A DNA stretch of 64,000 nt from Streptomyces sp. NBC_00370 (GTDB taxonomy: Bacteria; Actinomycetota; Actinomycetes; Streptomycetales; Streptomycetaceae): assembly GCF_036084755.1 (NCBI RefSeq), contig NZ_CP107968.1, positions 992,001 through 1,056,000 of the forward strand, read 5' to 3'. Position numbers and translations under genes: made by a program. Positions 24,593 to 34,497 of this stretch are shown in pieces (position 1 is the stretch's first letter; the number at the start of each line of letters is the position of its first letter). The notes under the pieces are model-generated. The model did no database searches and was not told the origin of the DNA. It saw only the letters and a program-made list of their open reading frames with translations.

Positions 24593-26560
24593 TCAGCGGT
24601 AGAGGCGGAGGTCGGCGATGCTCCACCAGTTGGGGGCTGTGCCTGTCGAGGTCACCCTGACGTAGCGGGCCGTGGTGGTGCGGCGGAGGTCCGCCGTGGT
24701 GAGTTGGCCGGTGCCGGTGCCGGTGGCCGCCGTGTGCCAGGTCGTTCCGTCGTTGCTCACGGAGACCTGCCAGCCGCGGGCGTAGTCGCCCAGGTTGTCG
24801 CCGCTGTCGATGGCGACCCGGCGGAAGTCCCGCCGCTTGCCCAGGTCGATCTGCACGTACTGGCCCGGTTCTTGGGCCTGGCCGCTGGACCAGCGGGTCG
24901 AGCCGTCCGCGTCGGCCGCGAGGTCCGCCGCGCCCTGGCCTGCGGGCTGGGAGGTGGCGTGGGCGCCGGTCAGGGGCACCTCGTGCAACCTGCTGGTGAG
25001 AGCGGCCGACTTGGGCCAGGTGAAGGTCGCCAGCGCTCCGCCGGGGAGGGCGTACTCGAACGTTCGGTCGCCCACGGCGACGGCGAACGTGCGCGGGTCG
25101 TCGTTCTCGTTGTGCACGACGAGCGCCGTCGAGCCGTCCGGGTTGCGGAAGGCGACATCGGTGAGCTGGCCGTTCCAGCCGGCGGTGCCGTAGTTGGTAC
25201 TGGCGATGCGAACGGCCCCCGGGCGTACGAACTTCGACAGATGGCCGATGGTGTAGAACTCGGCGTTGGTGGTCACGGTCCCGTCGTCCTGCACGGCCAG
25301 CAGCCCGGTGCAGGTGTCGCAACCGCCGTTGTGCGGACCGCCGTCGGCGTCGAGTGCGACGTTCCAGTCAGCGACGGACTTGGCCCAGTTGCGTGTGGTG
25401 CCGACGGTGATGGTCCGTGCGTGCCAGGTCAGGGTCCCCCGGAAGATCTGCGCGGGCGTGTCGGTCGCGCCGTGCGAGCCGGAACACTCCGTGAACCAGA
25501 TGCCCTTGTCCGGATGGGCGTCGTGCAGGGCGCTCTGCGCACTGGGGTCGCCCGAGTAGCAGTGGTACGCCGTACCCGCGATCCACTTCGCCGCCGGGCC
25601 GTCGAGCACCTGGTACGGGTAGTCCGTCTGCGGGTCCTCGCCGAGCTGCTCGGCGGTGGCGATGTCGTCGGGGTGCGTCGACCAGTTGTGGTCGTAGGCA
25701 AGGATCTTGGTACGCGGGCTGGCCCGGTGCAGCAGCGGTCCGAGCGCCTCGATGACCTTGGCCTCCTGCTCGACGGGCAGGTCGGTGCCGGGGTAGGCGT
25801 TGGGTTTGCGGTTCTGCGGCTCGTTCTGGACGGTCAGATAGTCGACGGGCACACCGGCCGCCGCGTACGCCTTGACGTACTTCACCAGGTAGCGGGCGTA
25901 CGCGTCGTACGCCGCCGGATCGTCCTTGAGGTGACCGCCGACCAGCGAGCCGCTGTCCTTCATCCAGGCCGGCGGACTCCACGGCGTGGCCATCACGGTG
26001 AGCCGGGGATTGAGCTGCTTGGCCTGGCGCAGCAGCGGCAGGATCTGCCGCTCGTCGCGGGCGATGCTGAAGTGCCGCAGGGCGAAGTCGGTCTGTCCCG
26101 CCGGGACGTCGTCGTACGTGTAATGGGTGGCCGCAGCCGTGAAGTCGGAGGATCCGACGGGCTGGCGCAGGAAGCTGACGCCGATGCCGCGGACCGGGTC
26201 GAAGAGCTGCCGCATCGCGGAGTCCCGTGCTGTGCGGGGCAGTTGGGCGAGGACGGCCGCCGAAGAGTCGGTGAGCGCACCGCCGAAGCCGTCCATGCGC
26301 TGGAAGCTCTGGTTCGGGTCGACGGTGATGGTCGTCCGGTCGGACGCACCGGCGCGGAACGCGACGGGCGCCTGCTCGCGCAGTTCCTGGGCCCCGTCCG
26401 CCGTCGTCACCCACACCCGCGCCTGCGGCGAGCCCGGCTGGTGGTGTCCGGCCGGTACGGTCCGGCCGGCCGGCGTGACCGCCGCCGTCTGGACGGCCGG
26501 CAGACACGCGAGACAGAGTGCGGCCGCCGCGACGGCCGCCGCAGTCAGGGAGGGTCTCAT
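24593..26560 (-). CDS. Secreted GH30 glycosidase with C-terminal discoidin (CBM32-like) domain
   Basis: A 655-residue exported retaining glycosidase. The ATG at 26560 follows GAGGAG and starts a Sec signal (about 1-28). The (beta/alpha)8 barrel has acid/base Glu247 in QNEP and nucleophile Glu358 in FTECSG, with ATPWSPPAWMK as another GH30 mark; the small beta-sandwich lies at about 410-505. Residues about 510-655 form an F5/8-type-C module. Family members act on beta-1,6-glucan, xylan or glucosylceramide-like bonds; beta-1,6-glucanase-like activity seems likely. A paralogue with a ricin-type module lies beyond the divergent LacI gene, so the pair probably shares control. Confidence 0.9.
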   Translation of the reverse strand: MRPSLTAAAVAAAALCLACLPAVQTAAVTPAGRTVPAGHHQPGSPQARVWVTTADGAQELREQAPVAFRAGASDRTTITVDPNQSFQRMDGFGGALTDSSAAVLAQLPRTARDSAMRQLFDPVRGIGVSFLRQPVGSSDFTAAATHYTYDDVPAGQTDFALRHFSIARDERQILPLLRQAKQLNPRLTVMATPWSPPAWMKDSGSLVGGHLKDDPAAYDAYARYLVKYVKAYAAAGVPVDYLTVQNEPQNRKPNAYPGTDLPVEQEAKVIEALGPLLHRASPRTKILAYDHNWSTHPDDIATAEQLGEDPQTDYPYQVLDGPAAKWIAGTAYHCYSGDPSAQSALHDAHPDKGIWFTECSGSHGATDTPAQIFRGTLTWHARTITVGTTRNWAKSVADWNVALDADGGPHNGGCDTCTGLLAVQDDGTVTTNAEFYTIGHLSKFVRPGAVRIASTNYGTAGWNGQLTDVAFRNPDGSTALVVHNENDDPRTFAVAVGDRTFEYALPGGALATFTWPKSAALTSRLHEVPLTGAHATSQPAGQGAADLAADADGSTRWSSGQAQEPGQYVQIDLGKRRDFRRVAIDSGDNLGDYARGWQVSVSNDGTTWHTAATGTGTGQLTTADLRRTTTARYVRVTSTGTAPNWWSIADLRLYR

Positions 26561-26761
26561 CAGTGGTTCTCCTCGGAGACGGGACGCGATCGGAGCTGAA
26601 GGTGGCAGGTGCGGGTGAAGGCAGGACCGTGGCGCGGCGGAGCCGGTGAACACGGGCCGGTTCCGCTTCGGGGACGAGTTACCGAAACCCGTCATGTAAC
26701 AAACTGAAACATCCTGGAAACTCTTTGACGTGTGCACAGAAAAGCCGTACCCGTCATGGAC

Positions 26762-26767
26762 TGTCAA
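26762..26767 (-). promoter_or_regulatory. -35-like TTGACA upstream of first GH30 gene
   Basis: The minus strand reads TTGACA, about 200 nt before the GH30 start in the 271-bp divergent gap (26561-26831). The -10 is not convincing (CTTTTC at 17 bp). On the plus strand a TTGACG near 26727 could serve the LacI gene. Three GAAAC copies lie between 26680 and 26725. Confidence 0.3.
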
Positions 26768-26831
26768 GCCCTCTACAGCCGATAAGTCCGGCTCCGCTAC
26801 GCTGCCCGCATGAAACGAAAAGCTGTAACAA

Positions 26832-27848
26832 GTGGTTGAGCTGAGGAGTTCCCGGGTCACGGTGCGGGCGATCGCCGCAGAAGCGGGCGTGTCGATCGCC
26901 ACGGTTTCGCGCGTCATGAACGGGCACGAGCATGTGGCCTCCGATACGCAGGAGTTGGTGCGCAGGGCGATCGAGCGGCTGGGCGCCCCCGCGCCCGCGC
27001 GGCGCGGCGCCTCGGGCGGCGCGATCTATGTGCGCTGCCCGTACGTGCTGACCGACTACTTCGGCGTGATCGTCTCCTCGATCGCCGAGACGCTCGACCT
27101 GCACGGCAGGCGCGTGGTGCTCAGCGCGGGCGACGCCGCCCGCCGGCCTGGGGTGCTGGCCGGGCTCGCGCAGGAGTCCGGGCTCGCGGGCGCGGTGCTG
27201 ATCCTGCCGCCCGAGCCCGCGACGGAGCTGGAGGCGCTGCGCGCCCGGGGGCTGCCGTTCGTGGTGGTCGACCCGAGCAGCCCGTTGTCCCGGGACATCG
27301 CGTCGGTGTCGGCGGCCAATCTGACCGCGGCCCGCTCCGTCACCGCGCATCTGGTGCAGCTCGGGCACCGGCGCATCGGGGTCATCGGCGGACCCACCGA
27401 GTGGCTGGCGACCCAGTCCCGGCTCGCCGGCCACGCCGCCGCGCTCGCCGAGGCCGGGCTGTTGCCGTCGCCCGCCCTGCTGCGCGCCATCGAACCGACG
27501 GCCGACCGGGGTTACGAAGCGGCGGGCGACCTGCTCGACCTGCCCGAACGCCCCACCGCCCTGGTCGCGTTCAACGACAAGGCGGCGGTCGGCGCGCTGC
27601 GGGCCGCATACGAGCGGGGGCTGCGGGTCCCGGCGGACCTGTCGATCACCGGCTTCGACGACACCGATCTGAGCCGCAGCACGGTGCCCCGGCTGACGAC
27701 GGTGGGTCAGCCGCTGGAGGAGATGGGCCGGATGGCCGTGTCGCTGCTGATGCGGCTCCTCGACCGGCACACGGTGGACACCCTGCATGTCGAACTCGCC
27801 ACGCATCTGGTCCTGCGGGAATCGACCGGTCCGGCGCCACGCGGCTGA
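26832..27848 (+). CDS. LacI-family transcriptional regulator
   Basis: A 338-residue repressor with an N-terminal LacI HTH (VRAIAAEAGVSIATVSRVMNG, about 11-31) and a periplasmic-binding-protein-like effector domain (about 60-325, with RRIGVIGG, ALVAFNDKAA and ITGFDDTDLS). The GTG at 26832 is the only start preceding the full HTH but has no clear ribosome site; a leaderless message is possible. It stands between two GH30 genes, one divergent and one downstream, so it probably represses both in response to a sugar they release. A terminator separates it from the downstream GH30. Confidence 0.9.
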   Translation: MVELRSSRVTVRAIAAEAGVSIATVSRVMNGHEHVASDTQELVRRAIERLGAPAPARRGASGGAIYVRCPYVLTDYFGVIVSSIAETLDLHGRRVVLSAGDAARRPGVLAGLAQESGLAGAVLILPPEPATELEALRARGLPFVVVDPSSPLSRDIASVSAANLTAARSVTAHLVQLGHRRIGVIGGPTEWLATQSRLAGHAAALAEAGLLPSPALLRAIEPTADRGYEAAGDLLDLPERPTALVAFNDKAAVGALRAAYERGLRVPADLSITGFDDTDLSRSTVPRLTTVGQPLEEMGRMAVSLLMRLLDRHTVDTLHVELATHLVLRESTGPAPRG

Positions 27849-27892
27849 CCCCCTGACACCTGCGCCGCGTTGAGGAAATGAACGCTCCATCC

Positions 27893-27922
27893 GGCCCGCC
27901 CCGGCTCAGGTCGGGCTTTTTT
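27893..27922 (+). terminator. Rho-independent terminator after LacI gene
   Basis: GCCCG (27893-27897) pairs with CGGGC (27912-27916) and is followed at once by six T residues, 44 nt after the LacI stop. It is the only classic U-tract terminator I noticed in the window. Confidence 0.7.
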
Positions 27923-28002
27923 CGGTTCCCGCCCCCTTGACCGCTGCGGCATCCTCCCCTTCAATCAGGATGCTGAAGGCACCGTGGCATCCAGTCCACC
28001 CA

Positions 28003-28035
28003 TGACAACACCCTTTGAACACAAGGTCGTTGTCA
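28003..28035. promoter_or_regulatory. 33-bp interrupted dyad before second GH30 gene
   Basis: TGACAAC (28003-28009) and GTTGTCA (28029-28035) are perfect outer arms; CCTT and AAGG form inner arms in register, around a short AT-rich centre. It lies 142-174 bp before the GH30 TTG start, in the 328-bp gap 27849-28176, and is a candidate operator. Apart from this and the LacI terminator the gap shows nothing else I can name. Confidence 0.45.
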
Positions 28036-28176
28036 GATCGCGCCAGTGACATCGCAGCACCGTCACCGTGGGCCCGCCTGGCCGTTCCCCCTTTTCCGCA
28101 CCCCGTCGCACCCCGTCGCGCCCCGCCATGCCCCGGTGCCCGCTGCTCCATTACCTTCGAAGAAGGAGGGACAGAG

Positions 28177-30114
28177 TTGTCCCGTACCAGAATCCTTTCC
28201 GCCATGCTGGCCTCGGCGCTGGTCTTCTCGGCCGCCACCGCCGTCAGTTCGGGCACAGCGCAGGCCGCCGCAGGACCCGCCGTATCGGTGTGGGAGACGA
28301 CGGCGGACCAGAGCAAGCTGCTGGCTCCGCAGTCCGGGGCGACCTTCGCCGACGGTGCGAGCTCGGCCGGACAGGTCATCAGCGTCGACTCGTCGAAGAC
28401 GTACCAGTCCATGACCGGATTCGGCGCCTCGCTCACCGACTCCTCCGCCTGGCTGATCGCCAACTCGCCCCAGCGGAACGCGATCATGTCCAAGCTCTTC
28501 GACCCCGCCTCGGGCATCGGGCTGAGCTTCCTGCGCCAGCCGATCGGGGCTTCGGACTTCGCCCGGTCGCAGTACACCTACGACGACATGCCGGCGGGGC
28601 AGAGCGACCCGAGCCTGGCGCACTTCTCCACCACCCATGACAACGACTACATCCTGCCGCTGCTCAAGCAGGCGCTCCAGCTCAACCCGAGCACCACCGT
28701 CATGGCGACGCCCTGGAGCCCGCCGGGCTGGATGAAGAGCAGCGGTTCGATGGTGGGCGGCTCACTGAACTCCGCCAACTACCAGGTGTACGCGAACTAC
28801 TTGGTCAAGTTCCTCCAGGCGTACAAGACCGCGGGCGTCCCCGTCTCACTACTCACCCCGCAGAACGAGCCGGAGTTCTCCCCGTCCAACTACCCCGGCT
28901 CCACGTACTCGGCGGCCGACGAGGCCCGACTGATCGGCGGGTATCTCGGCCCCGCCATCGCGTCCGCCGGTCTCAACACCAAGATCATCGGCTACGACCA
29001 CAACTGGGACGACACCGGCTTCCCTTCGACCGTCCTCGGCGACTCCGCGGCCGGACCGTACACGGCGGGGGTGGCCTGGCACTGCTACGGCGGCAACCCG
29101 AGCGCGCAGTCCGTCGTGCACAACTCGTTCCCGAACAAGGACGCGTACTTCACCGAGTGCTCCGGCAGCAAATCCGCCAACGACGCCAACACGTTCGCCG
29201 ACTCCCTCGACTGGCAGACGGAGAACCTGATCATCGGCGCGACCCGCAACTGGGCGAAGTCCGTGGTGACATGGAACATGGCGCTGGACCCGAGCGGCGG
29301 TCCGAGCATGAACTGCACCACCTGCACGGGCGCCGTCACGGTCAACAACTCCGCAGGCACGGCCGCGTACAACGCCGAGTACTACGTCCTCGGCCAGGCC
29401 AGCAAGTTCGTCAAGCCCGGCGCGGTCCGCGTCGACTCCAACACCTTCGGTTCGGGGAACCTCCAGGATGTCGCCTTCCGCAACCCGGACGGATCCATCG
29501 CTCTGATCGTCCTCAACGGCGACACCGCCAACGCCCGCACCTTCGGCGTCAACCACAACGGCCAGAACTTCAGCTACTCCGTGCCGGCCAAGGCGGTGGC
29601 GACCTTCACCTGGAAGCCCGGCACGACCGGCGGAGGCGGCGGGACCGGCGACGGCGGCGGCAGTGTGATCGATGCGAGTAAGTGGTACTCGATCGCCAAC
29701 ACCAACAGCCACAAGTGTGTCGACGCGGCGAACGGCGGCACCGCCAACGGGACCGCACTGCAGCAGTGGACCTGTGTCGCCGGCAGCACCAACCAGCAGT
29801 GGCAGTTCCAGCCCACCGACAGCGGCTACTACAAGGTCGTCAGCCGCAACGCCGCCACCGCGGCCTGGGACATCACCGGCGGCCCCGGCGCCACAGGAAA
29901 CGGCGTCAAGGTCCAGCTGTGGGGCTACGGCGGCGGCACGAACGAGCAGTTCAAGCCCGTCCAGCACAGCGACGGCAGCTACAGCTTCACACCACGCAAC
30001 AACACCGCGCAGTGCCTGGACATCACCGACGTCTCCACCGCGGACGGCGCCCGCCTCCAACAGTGGACGTGCAGCAACGGCCCGGCCCAGAGCTTCACGC
30101 TCTCCGCCACGTAA
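28177..30114 (+). CDS. Secreted GH30 glycosidase with C-terminal ricin-type (CBM13-like) domain
   Basis: A 645-residue exported glycosidase. The TTG at 28177 has GAAGGAGGG six bases upstream, a very strong site; longer frames are not supported. A Sec signal (about 1-31) precedes the barrel with acid/base Glu231 (QNEP) and nucleophile Glu327 (FTECSG). A Gly-rich linker at about 485-505 leads to a ricin-B-type trefoil (about 510-645) with LQQWTC motifs twice. The catalytic part is clearly homologous to the 24593-26560 GH30, but the binding modules differ, suggesting duplication followed by module exchange. Likely substrates are beta-1,6- or beta-1,3-linked glucans of fungal walls. Confidence 0.92.
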   Translation: MSRTRILSAMLASALVFSAATAVSSGTAQAAAGPAVSVWETTADQSKLLAPQSGATFADGASSAGQVISVDSSKTYQSMTGFGASLTDSSAWLIANSPQRNAIMSKLFDPASGIGLSFLRQPIGASDFARSQYTYDDMPAGQSDPSLAHFSTTHDNDYILPLLKQALQLNPSTTVMATPWSPPGWMKSSGSMVGGSLNSANYQVYANYLVKFLQAYKTAGVPVSLLTPQNEPEFSPSNYPGSTYSAADEARLIGGYLGPAIASAGLNTKIIGYDHNWDDTGFPSTVLGDSAAGPYTAGVAWHCYGGNPSAQSVVHNSFPNKDAYFTECSGSKSANDANTFADSLDWQTENLIIGATRNWAKSVVTWNMALDPSGGPSMNCTTCTGAVTVNNSAGTAAYNAEYYVLGQASKFVKPGAVRVDSNTFGSGNLQDVAFRNPDGSIALIVLNGDTANARTFGVNHNGQNFSYSVPAKAVATFTWKPGTTGGGGGTGDGGGSVIDASKWYSIANTNSHKCVDAANGGTANGTALQQWTCVAGSTNQQWQFQPTDSGYYKVVSRNAATAAWDITGGPGATGNGVKVQLWGYGGGTNEQFKPVQHSDGSYSFTPRNNTAQCLDITDVSTADGARLQQWTCSNGPAQSFTLSAT

Positions 30115-30137
30115 CCACCCACCGGCCAAGGCCAGTT

Positions 30138-30171
30138 GAGCGGGCGGGACCGCACCGAGGCCCCGCCCCTC
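30138..30171. terminator. Bidirectional hairpin between GH30 and dgdA
   Basis: Ten pairs with one bulged C: GAG-C-GGGCGGG against CCCGCCC-CTC, loop 13 nt. It sits between convergent genes ending at 30114 and 30181. Confidence 0.5.
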
Positions 30172-30180
30172 AGCCGTGGC

Positions 30181-31554
<1,374 letters not shown>

Positions 31555-31605
31555 TCACAATTCCGGCTTTCCTGTTCGGCATAACCGCACAACACTGGGG
31601 AGGTG

Positions 31606-32508
31606 ATGAATCCCTGGAGACTGCGCCTGCTGAGCCAGCTGGACACACTGGGCACCGTCCGGGCCGTGGCCCAGGCGGCCAGCCTGAGCCCGTCCAGCGT
31701 CTCCCAGCAGCTCGCCGTGCTGGAGGCCGAGACCCGTACCCAGCTCCTGGAGCGCACGGGGCGGCGGGTGCGGCTGACACCCGCCGGGCTGATCCTCGCG
31801 CGGCGGGCGCGGGCGATCCTCGACCACATGGACACCGTCGAGGCGGAGCTGCGCGGCTTCGGCGAAGAGCCCGCCGGGCTGGTGCGGCTGGGGGCGTTCC
31901 AGAGCGCGATCCACACCATGGCGGTGCCGGCGGTCACCCGGCTGGCCCGCGAACACCCGCATCTCGACATCGAGTTGCTGCAACTGGAGCCGCACGAGAG
32001 CATGCCGGCGCTCCGCAACGGCGACGCGGACGTCATCATCACGACCACCGACTTCGACGAGCTGCCGCTCGGGCCCGACCTCGACCTCGTACCGCTGGCC
32101 ACCGAGCCGGTCCTGCTCGTGGTGCCTCCCGGGCACCCGGCAGCGGGGCGCGGCGCCGTCGACCTGGCGGCGTACGCGGACGAGTCGTGGGCGTTCGACG
32201 TACCGCAGTCGTACATGGCCAATCTCGCCCAGCGGCTGTGCCGTCAGTCGGGCTTCGAGCCGCGGGTGGTGTGCAGGTTCAGCAACTACATGATGACGCT
32301 GCAGCACGTCGAGGCCGGGCTGTCGATCGCGCTGCTGCCCGGCCTGGCGGTCGACCGCCGCTATCGCGTCGCCACCAGGGAACTTCCGACTCCGGTGACC
32401 CGTACGATCACGGCCGCCGTGCGCCGCGGCTCGCCGCCCCGCGCCGCGGTACGTGTCGTGCTGGACGCGCTGCGTCGCCTCCCGGAGCTGGCCACGGACG
32501 TCACTTAG
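31606..32508 (+). CDS. LysR-family regulator, divergent from dgdA
   Basis: A 300-residue LysR-type regulator: winged HTH at about 5-65 (TVRAVAQAASLSPSSVSQQLAVLE) and a substrate-binding domain at about 90-290. The ATG at 31606 overlaps a GGGGAGG site closely; the GTG at 31603 is the alternative. It is divergent from the dialkylglycine decarboxylase across about 90 bp, the normal position for a LysR activator/repressor of that gene. In Burkholderia DgdR represses dgdA until 2-aminoisobutyrate is present; similar control is inferred. Its stop lies in a 13-bp palindrome used perhaps by the next TetR gene. Confidence 0.87.
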   Translation: MNPWRLRLLSQLDTLGTVRAVAQAASLSPSSVSQQLAVLEAETRTQLLERTGRRVRLTPAGLILARRARAILDHMDTVEAELRGFGEEPAGLVRLGAFQSAIHTMAVPAVTRLAREHPHLDIELLQLEPHESMPALRNGDADVIITTTDFDELPLGPDLDLVPLATEPVLLVVPPGHPAAGRGAVDLAAYADESWAFDVPQSYMANLAQRLCRQSGFEPRVVCRFSNYMMTLQHVEAGLSIALLPGLAVDRRYRVATRELPTPVTRTITAAVRRGSPPRAAVRVVLDALRRLPELATDVT

Positions 32509-32512
32509 TGAC
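32500..32512. promoter_or_regulatory. 13-bp palindrome before a TetR gene
   Basis: GTCACTTAGTGAC is a perfect odd palindrome covering the LysR stop codon, 51 bp before the TetR start at 32563. A possible autoregulatory operator. Confidence 0.4.
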
Positions 32513-32562
32513 ACGATGACACTGGTGAGCAAGAGGTAGCGGACACCTGGACGGAGGACGAC

Positions 32563-33228
32563 ATGGCGGCGGACAAGCGCGCGGCAGGCGGAATGAGTGA
32601 GCAGCGACGGCTGCGGCTGCGGCTCGAAATCTCCCGGGAGGCGGCGCGCCTGTTCTGGAAGCAGGGCGTCGCCGACACCAGCGGTGAGCAGATCGCGGCC
32701 GCGGTGGGGCTCTCCGTACGCACCATCTGGCGGCACTTCCGCAACAAGGAGAGCTGCGCCGAGCCGATCGTGACGCAGGGCGTCGAGTGGTTCATGAACG
32801 TGATGCGCGACTGGCCCCGGCACAGCTCCCTCGAAGATCACATCGTCGCGGAGCTGAAGAAGCGCGCGACCGACGTGGACCCGGCCGAGTTGGCCGACGA
32901 AATGCTCGCCACCAAGATGATCGCCCTCGGCGACACGGAGCCGGCGATCCGTTCGGCCTGGCTGATGGCCTGCGACCAGGTGGAACACGAGCTGACCGGC
33001 ATCCTCGCGAGCCGGCTGAGCCGCCCGGCCGACGACATCGAGGTACGGCTGCACGCCGCGACGGCCGCGGCGGCGATGCGGGTGGTGGACGAGGACATCG
33101 GCGCCATGCTGCTGGCCGGCACCGATCTCGCCCAGTTCAAGGACCTGTCGGCCGTCTCGGCGCGCATCGTGGGTGCGATCCGCACGGCCACCGGCGGCGC
33201 CGTGGGCGACCCCGTCGAGGCCGCCTGA
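32563..33228 (+). CDS. TetR/AcrR-family regulator
   Basis: A 221-residue regulator. The N-terminal HTH covers ARLFWKQGVADTSGEQIAAAVGLSVRTIWRHFRNKESC (about 28-65); the remaining helical domain is a generic ligand-binding region with ATDVDPAELADEMLATKM. The ATG at 32563 follows ACGGAGGAC. It stands alone between the LysR gene and the convergent FBP gene, so its target is unknown. A 13-bp palindrome lies upstream. At its 3' end there is a short GAGGCCGCCT tandem duplication that includes the stop region. Confidence 0.85.
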   Translation: MAADKRAAGGMSEQRRLRLRLEISREAARLFWKQGVADTSGEQIAAAVGLSVRTIWRHFRNKESCAEPIVTQGVEWFMNVMRDWPRHSSLEDHIVAELKKRATDVDPAELADEMLATKMIALGDTEPAIRSAWLMACDQVEHELTGILASRLSRPADDIEVRLHAATAAAAMRVVDEDIGAMLLAGTDLAQFKDLSAVSARIVGAIRTATGGAVGDPVEAA

Positions 33229-33271
33229 GGCCGCCTGAGGCCGAAGCCGACGGGTGCCACGCGCCGCTACG

Positions 33272-33763
33272 TCACGCGGTGACCTTGGCGATGAACGACG
33301 CGAGGTTCCCGACGGTCCGCTCGATCTTCTGCTCCATGGTGAGCGTCTCGTGCAGCCGCGCGCCCACACCCGCGTCCTTCTTCCCCCGCAGATACAGCGG
33401 GCAGGCCAGGTCGCTGCACATGTAGGCGCCCACCGAGTTGCCCTCCCGGCCTGCCTTGCCCGCCTTCGGGGCGACCATCAGCGAGACCCCTCCGCTGTGT
33501 GTGGTCAGACAGATCGAGCACATGCTGCGCCGCCCCTGCTGGAAGGCAGGACTCGGGCAGCGCAGCACGAGCGCCACGGTTCGGCCGTCCAGCTCCGTGG
33601 CGAGGCAGGCGCGGCCGGGGACCTGGAGGTCCCGCCAGCCGAAGAAGTCCAGGTCGTCCCAGGGCCGTTCGGCCAGGTCGTGGGGGACGGACAGGCGCTT
33701 CGCCTCGCCCTTGGAACAGTTCACGAACGCGGTACGGATCTCTCGCTCAGTCAGCGGCCTCAT
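33272..33763 (-). CDS. FBP-domain zinc-finger protein (EF-G-binding, FusB C-terminal-like)
   Basis: A 163-residue protein. The C-terminal half has a four-cysteine treble-clef (MCSIC at about 80 and YMCSDLAC at about 115) found in FusB-type elongation factor G-binding proteins. In staphylococcal FusB this finger contacts EF-G and frees it from fusidic acid-stalled ribosomes; the shorter actinobacterial proteins are uncharacterised as far as I know. The ATG at 33763 is preferred to 33805 since the longer frame runs through the palindrome. It is divergent from a TetR gene across a 25-bp palindrome, indicating inducible expression. Confidence 0.8.
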   Translation of the reverse strand: MRPLTEREIRTAFVNCSKGEAKRLSVPHDLAERPWDDLDFFGWRDLQVPGRACLATELDGRTVALVLRCPSPAFQQGRRSMCSICLTTHSGGVSLMVAPKAGKAGREGNSVGAYMCSDLACPLYLRGKKDAGVGARLHETLTMEQKIERTVGNLASFIAKVTA

Positions 33764-33776
33764 GACACGCAGGCTA

Positions 33777-33801
33777 ATTTGCCTAAAGGTTTTAGGCAAA
33801 T
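33777..33801. promoter_or_regulatory. Perfect 25-bp palindrome between FBP gene and TetR gene
   Basis: ATTTGCCTAAA and TTTAGGCAAAT are perfect 11-bp arms around GGT, in the 71-bp gap between divergent genes. AT-rich in a GC-rich setting, it is almost certainly the operator of the adjacent TetR protein for both promoters. Confidence 0.75.
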
Positions 33802-33834
33802 GCATAATGGGTTTCGGCAGAAGGAGGGATGGTT

Positions 33835-34404
33835 ATGGTTCGAGCAGGACTGACCCCGGAACGCCTGACCCAGGGAGCCGCGGAGCTCGCCGACGAGGTG
33901 GGCTTCGACCAGGTGACCGTCTCGGCGCTCGCCCGGCGGTACGACGTCAAGGTCGCGAGTCTGTACTCGCATCTGAAGAGCTCCGACGACCTCAGGATCC
34001 GGATCGCCCTGTACGCCTTGGAGGAGCTGGCCGACCGTGTCTCCGCCGCGCTCGCGGGGCGCGCGGGCAAGGACGCCCTGGTCGCCTTCGCCGACGCGTA
34101 CCGCGACTACGCGCGGGAGCACCCCGGCCGCTACGACGCGGCGCGGCTCAGGCTCGACCCGGAGACGGCGGCGGCGAGCGCAGGCGTCCGGCACGCCCAG
34201 ATGACGCGGGCGATCCTGCGCGGGTACGCCCTCACGGAGCCGGACCAGACCCACGCGGTCCGGCTGCTCGGCAGCGTCTTCCACGGCTACGTGAGCCTGG
34301 AGATGAGCGGTGGTTTCAGCCACAGCCTGCCCGACAGCCAGGAGAGCTGGACCTGGATCGTCGACTCCCTCGACGCGATGCTGCGCGACTGGCCCCGGTC
34401 CTGA
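33835..34404 (+). CDS. TetR-family regulator with WHG-type C-terminal domain
   Basis: A 189-residue TetR protein. The HTH lies at about 8-55 (DEVGFDQVTVSALARRYDVKVASLYSHLKSSDDLR); the C-terminal domain ends with FHGYVSLEMSGGF, the WHG-type pattern. AAGGAGGG at 33821-33828 is six bases before the ATG at 33835 and touches the alternative ATG at 33829, so the former start is chosen. It faces the FBP gene across a perfect palindrome and probably represses both. An SGNH hydrolase follows 93 nt downstream on the same strand. Confidence 0.88.
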   Translation: MVRAGLTPERLTQGAAELADEVGFDQVTVSALARRYDVKVASLYSHLKSSDDLRIRIALYALEELADRVSAALAGRAGKDALVAFADAYRDYAREHPGRYDAARLRLDPETAAASAGVRHAQMTRAILRGYALTEPDQTHAVRLLGSVFHGYVSLEMSGGFSHSLPDSQESWTWIVDSLDAMLRDWPRS

Positions 34405-34497
34405 CCCGTCAGGCCGCAGAGCGAGCTGCAGTACGCAGCACAGCGCCCAACCGACCACCCGAACATCCCGAACATCCCGAACAGCAGGCGGAGCCCC

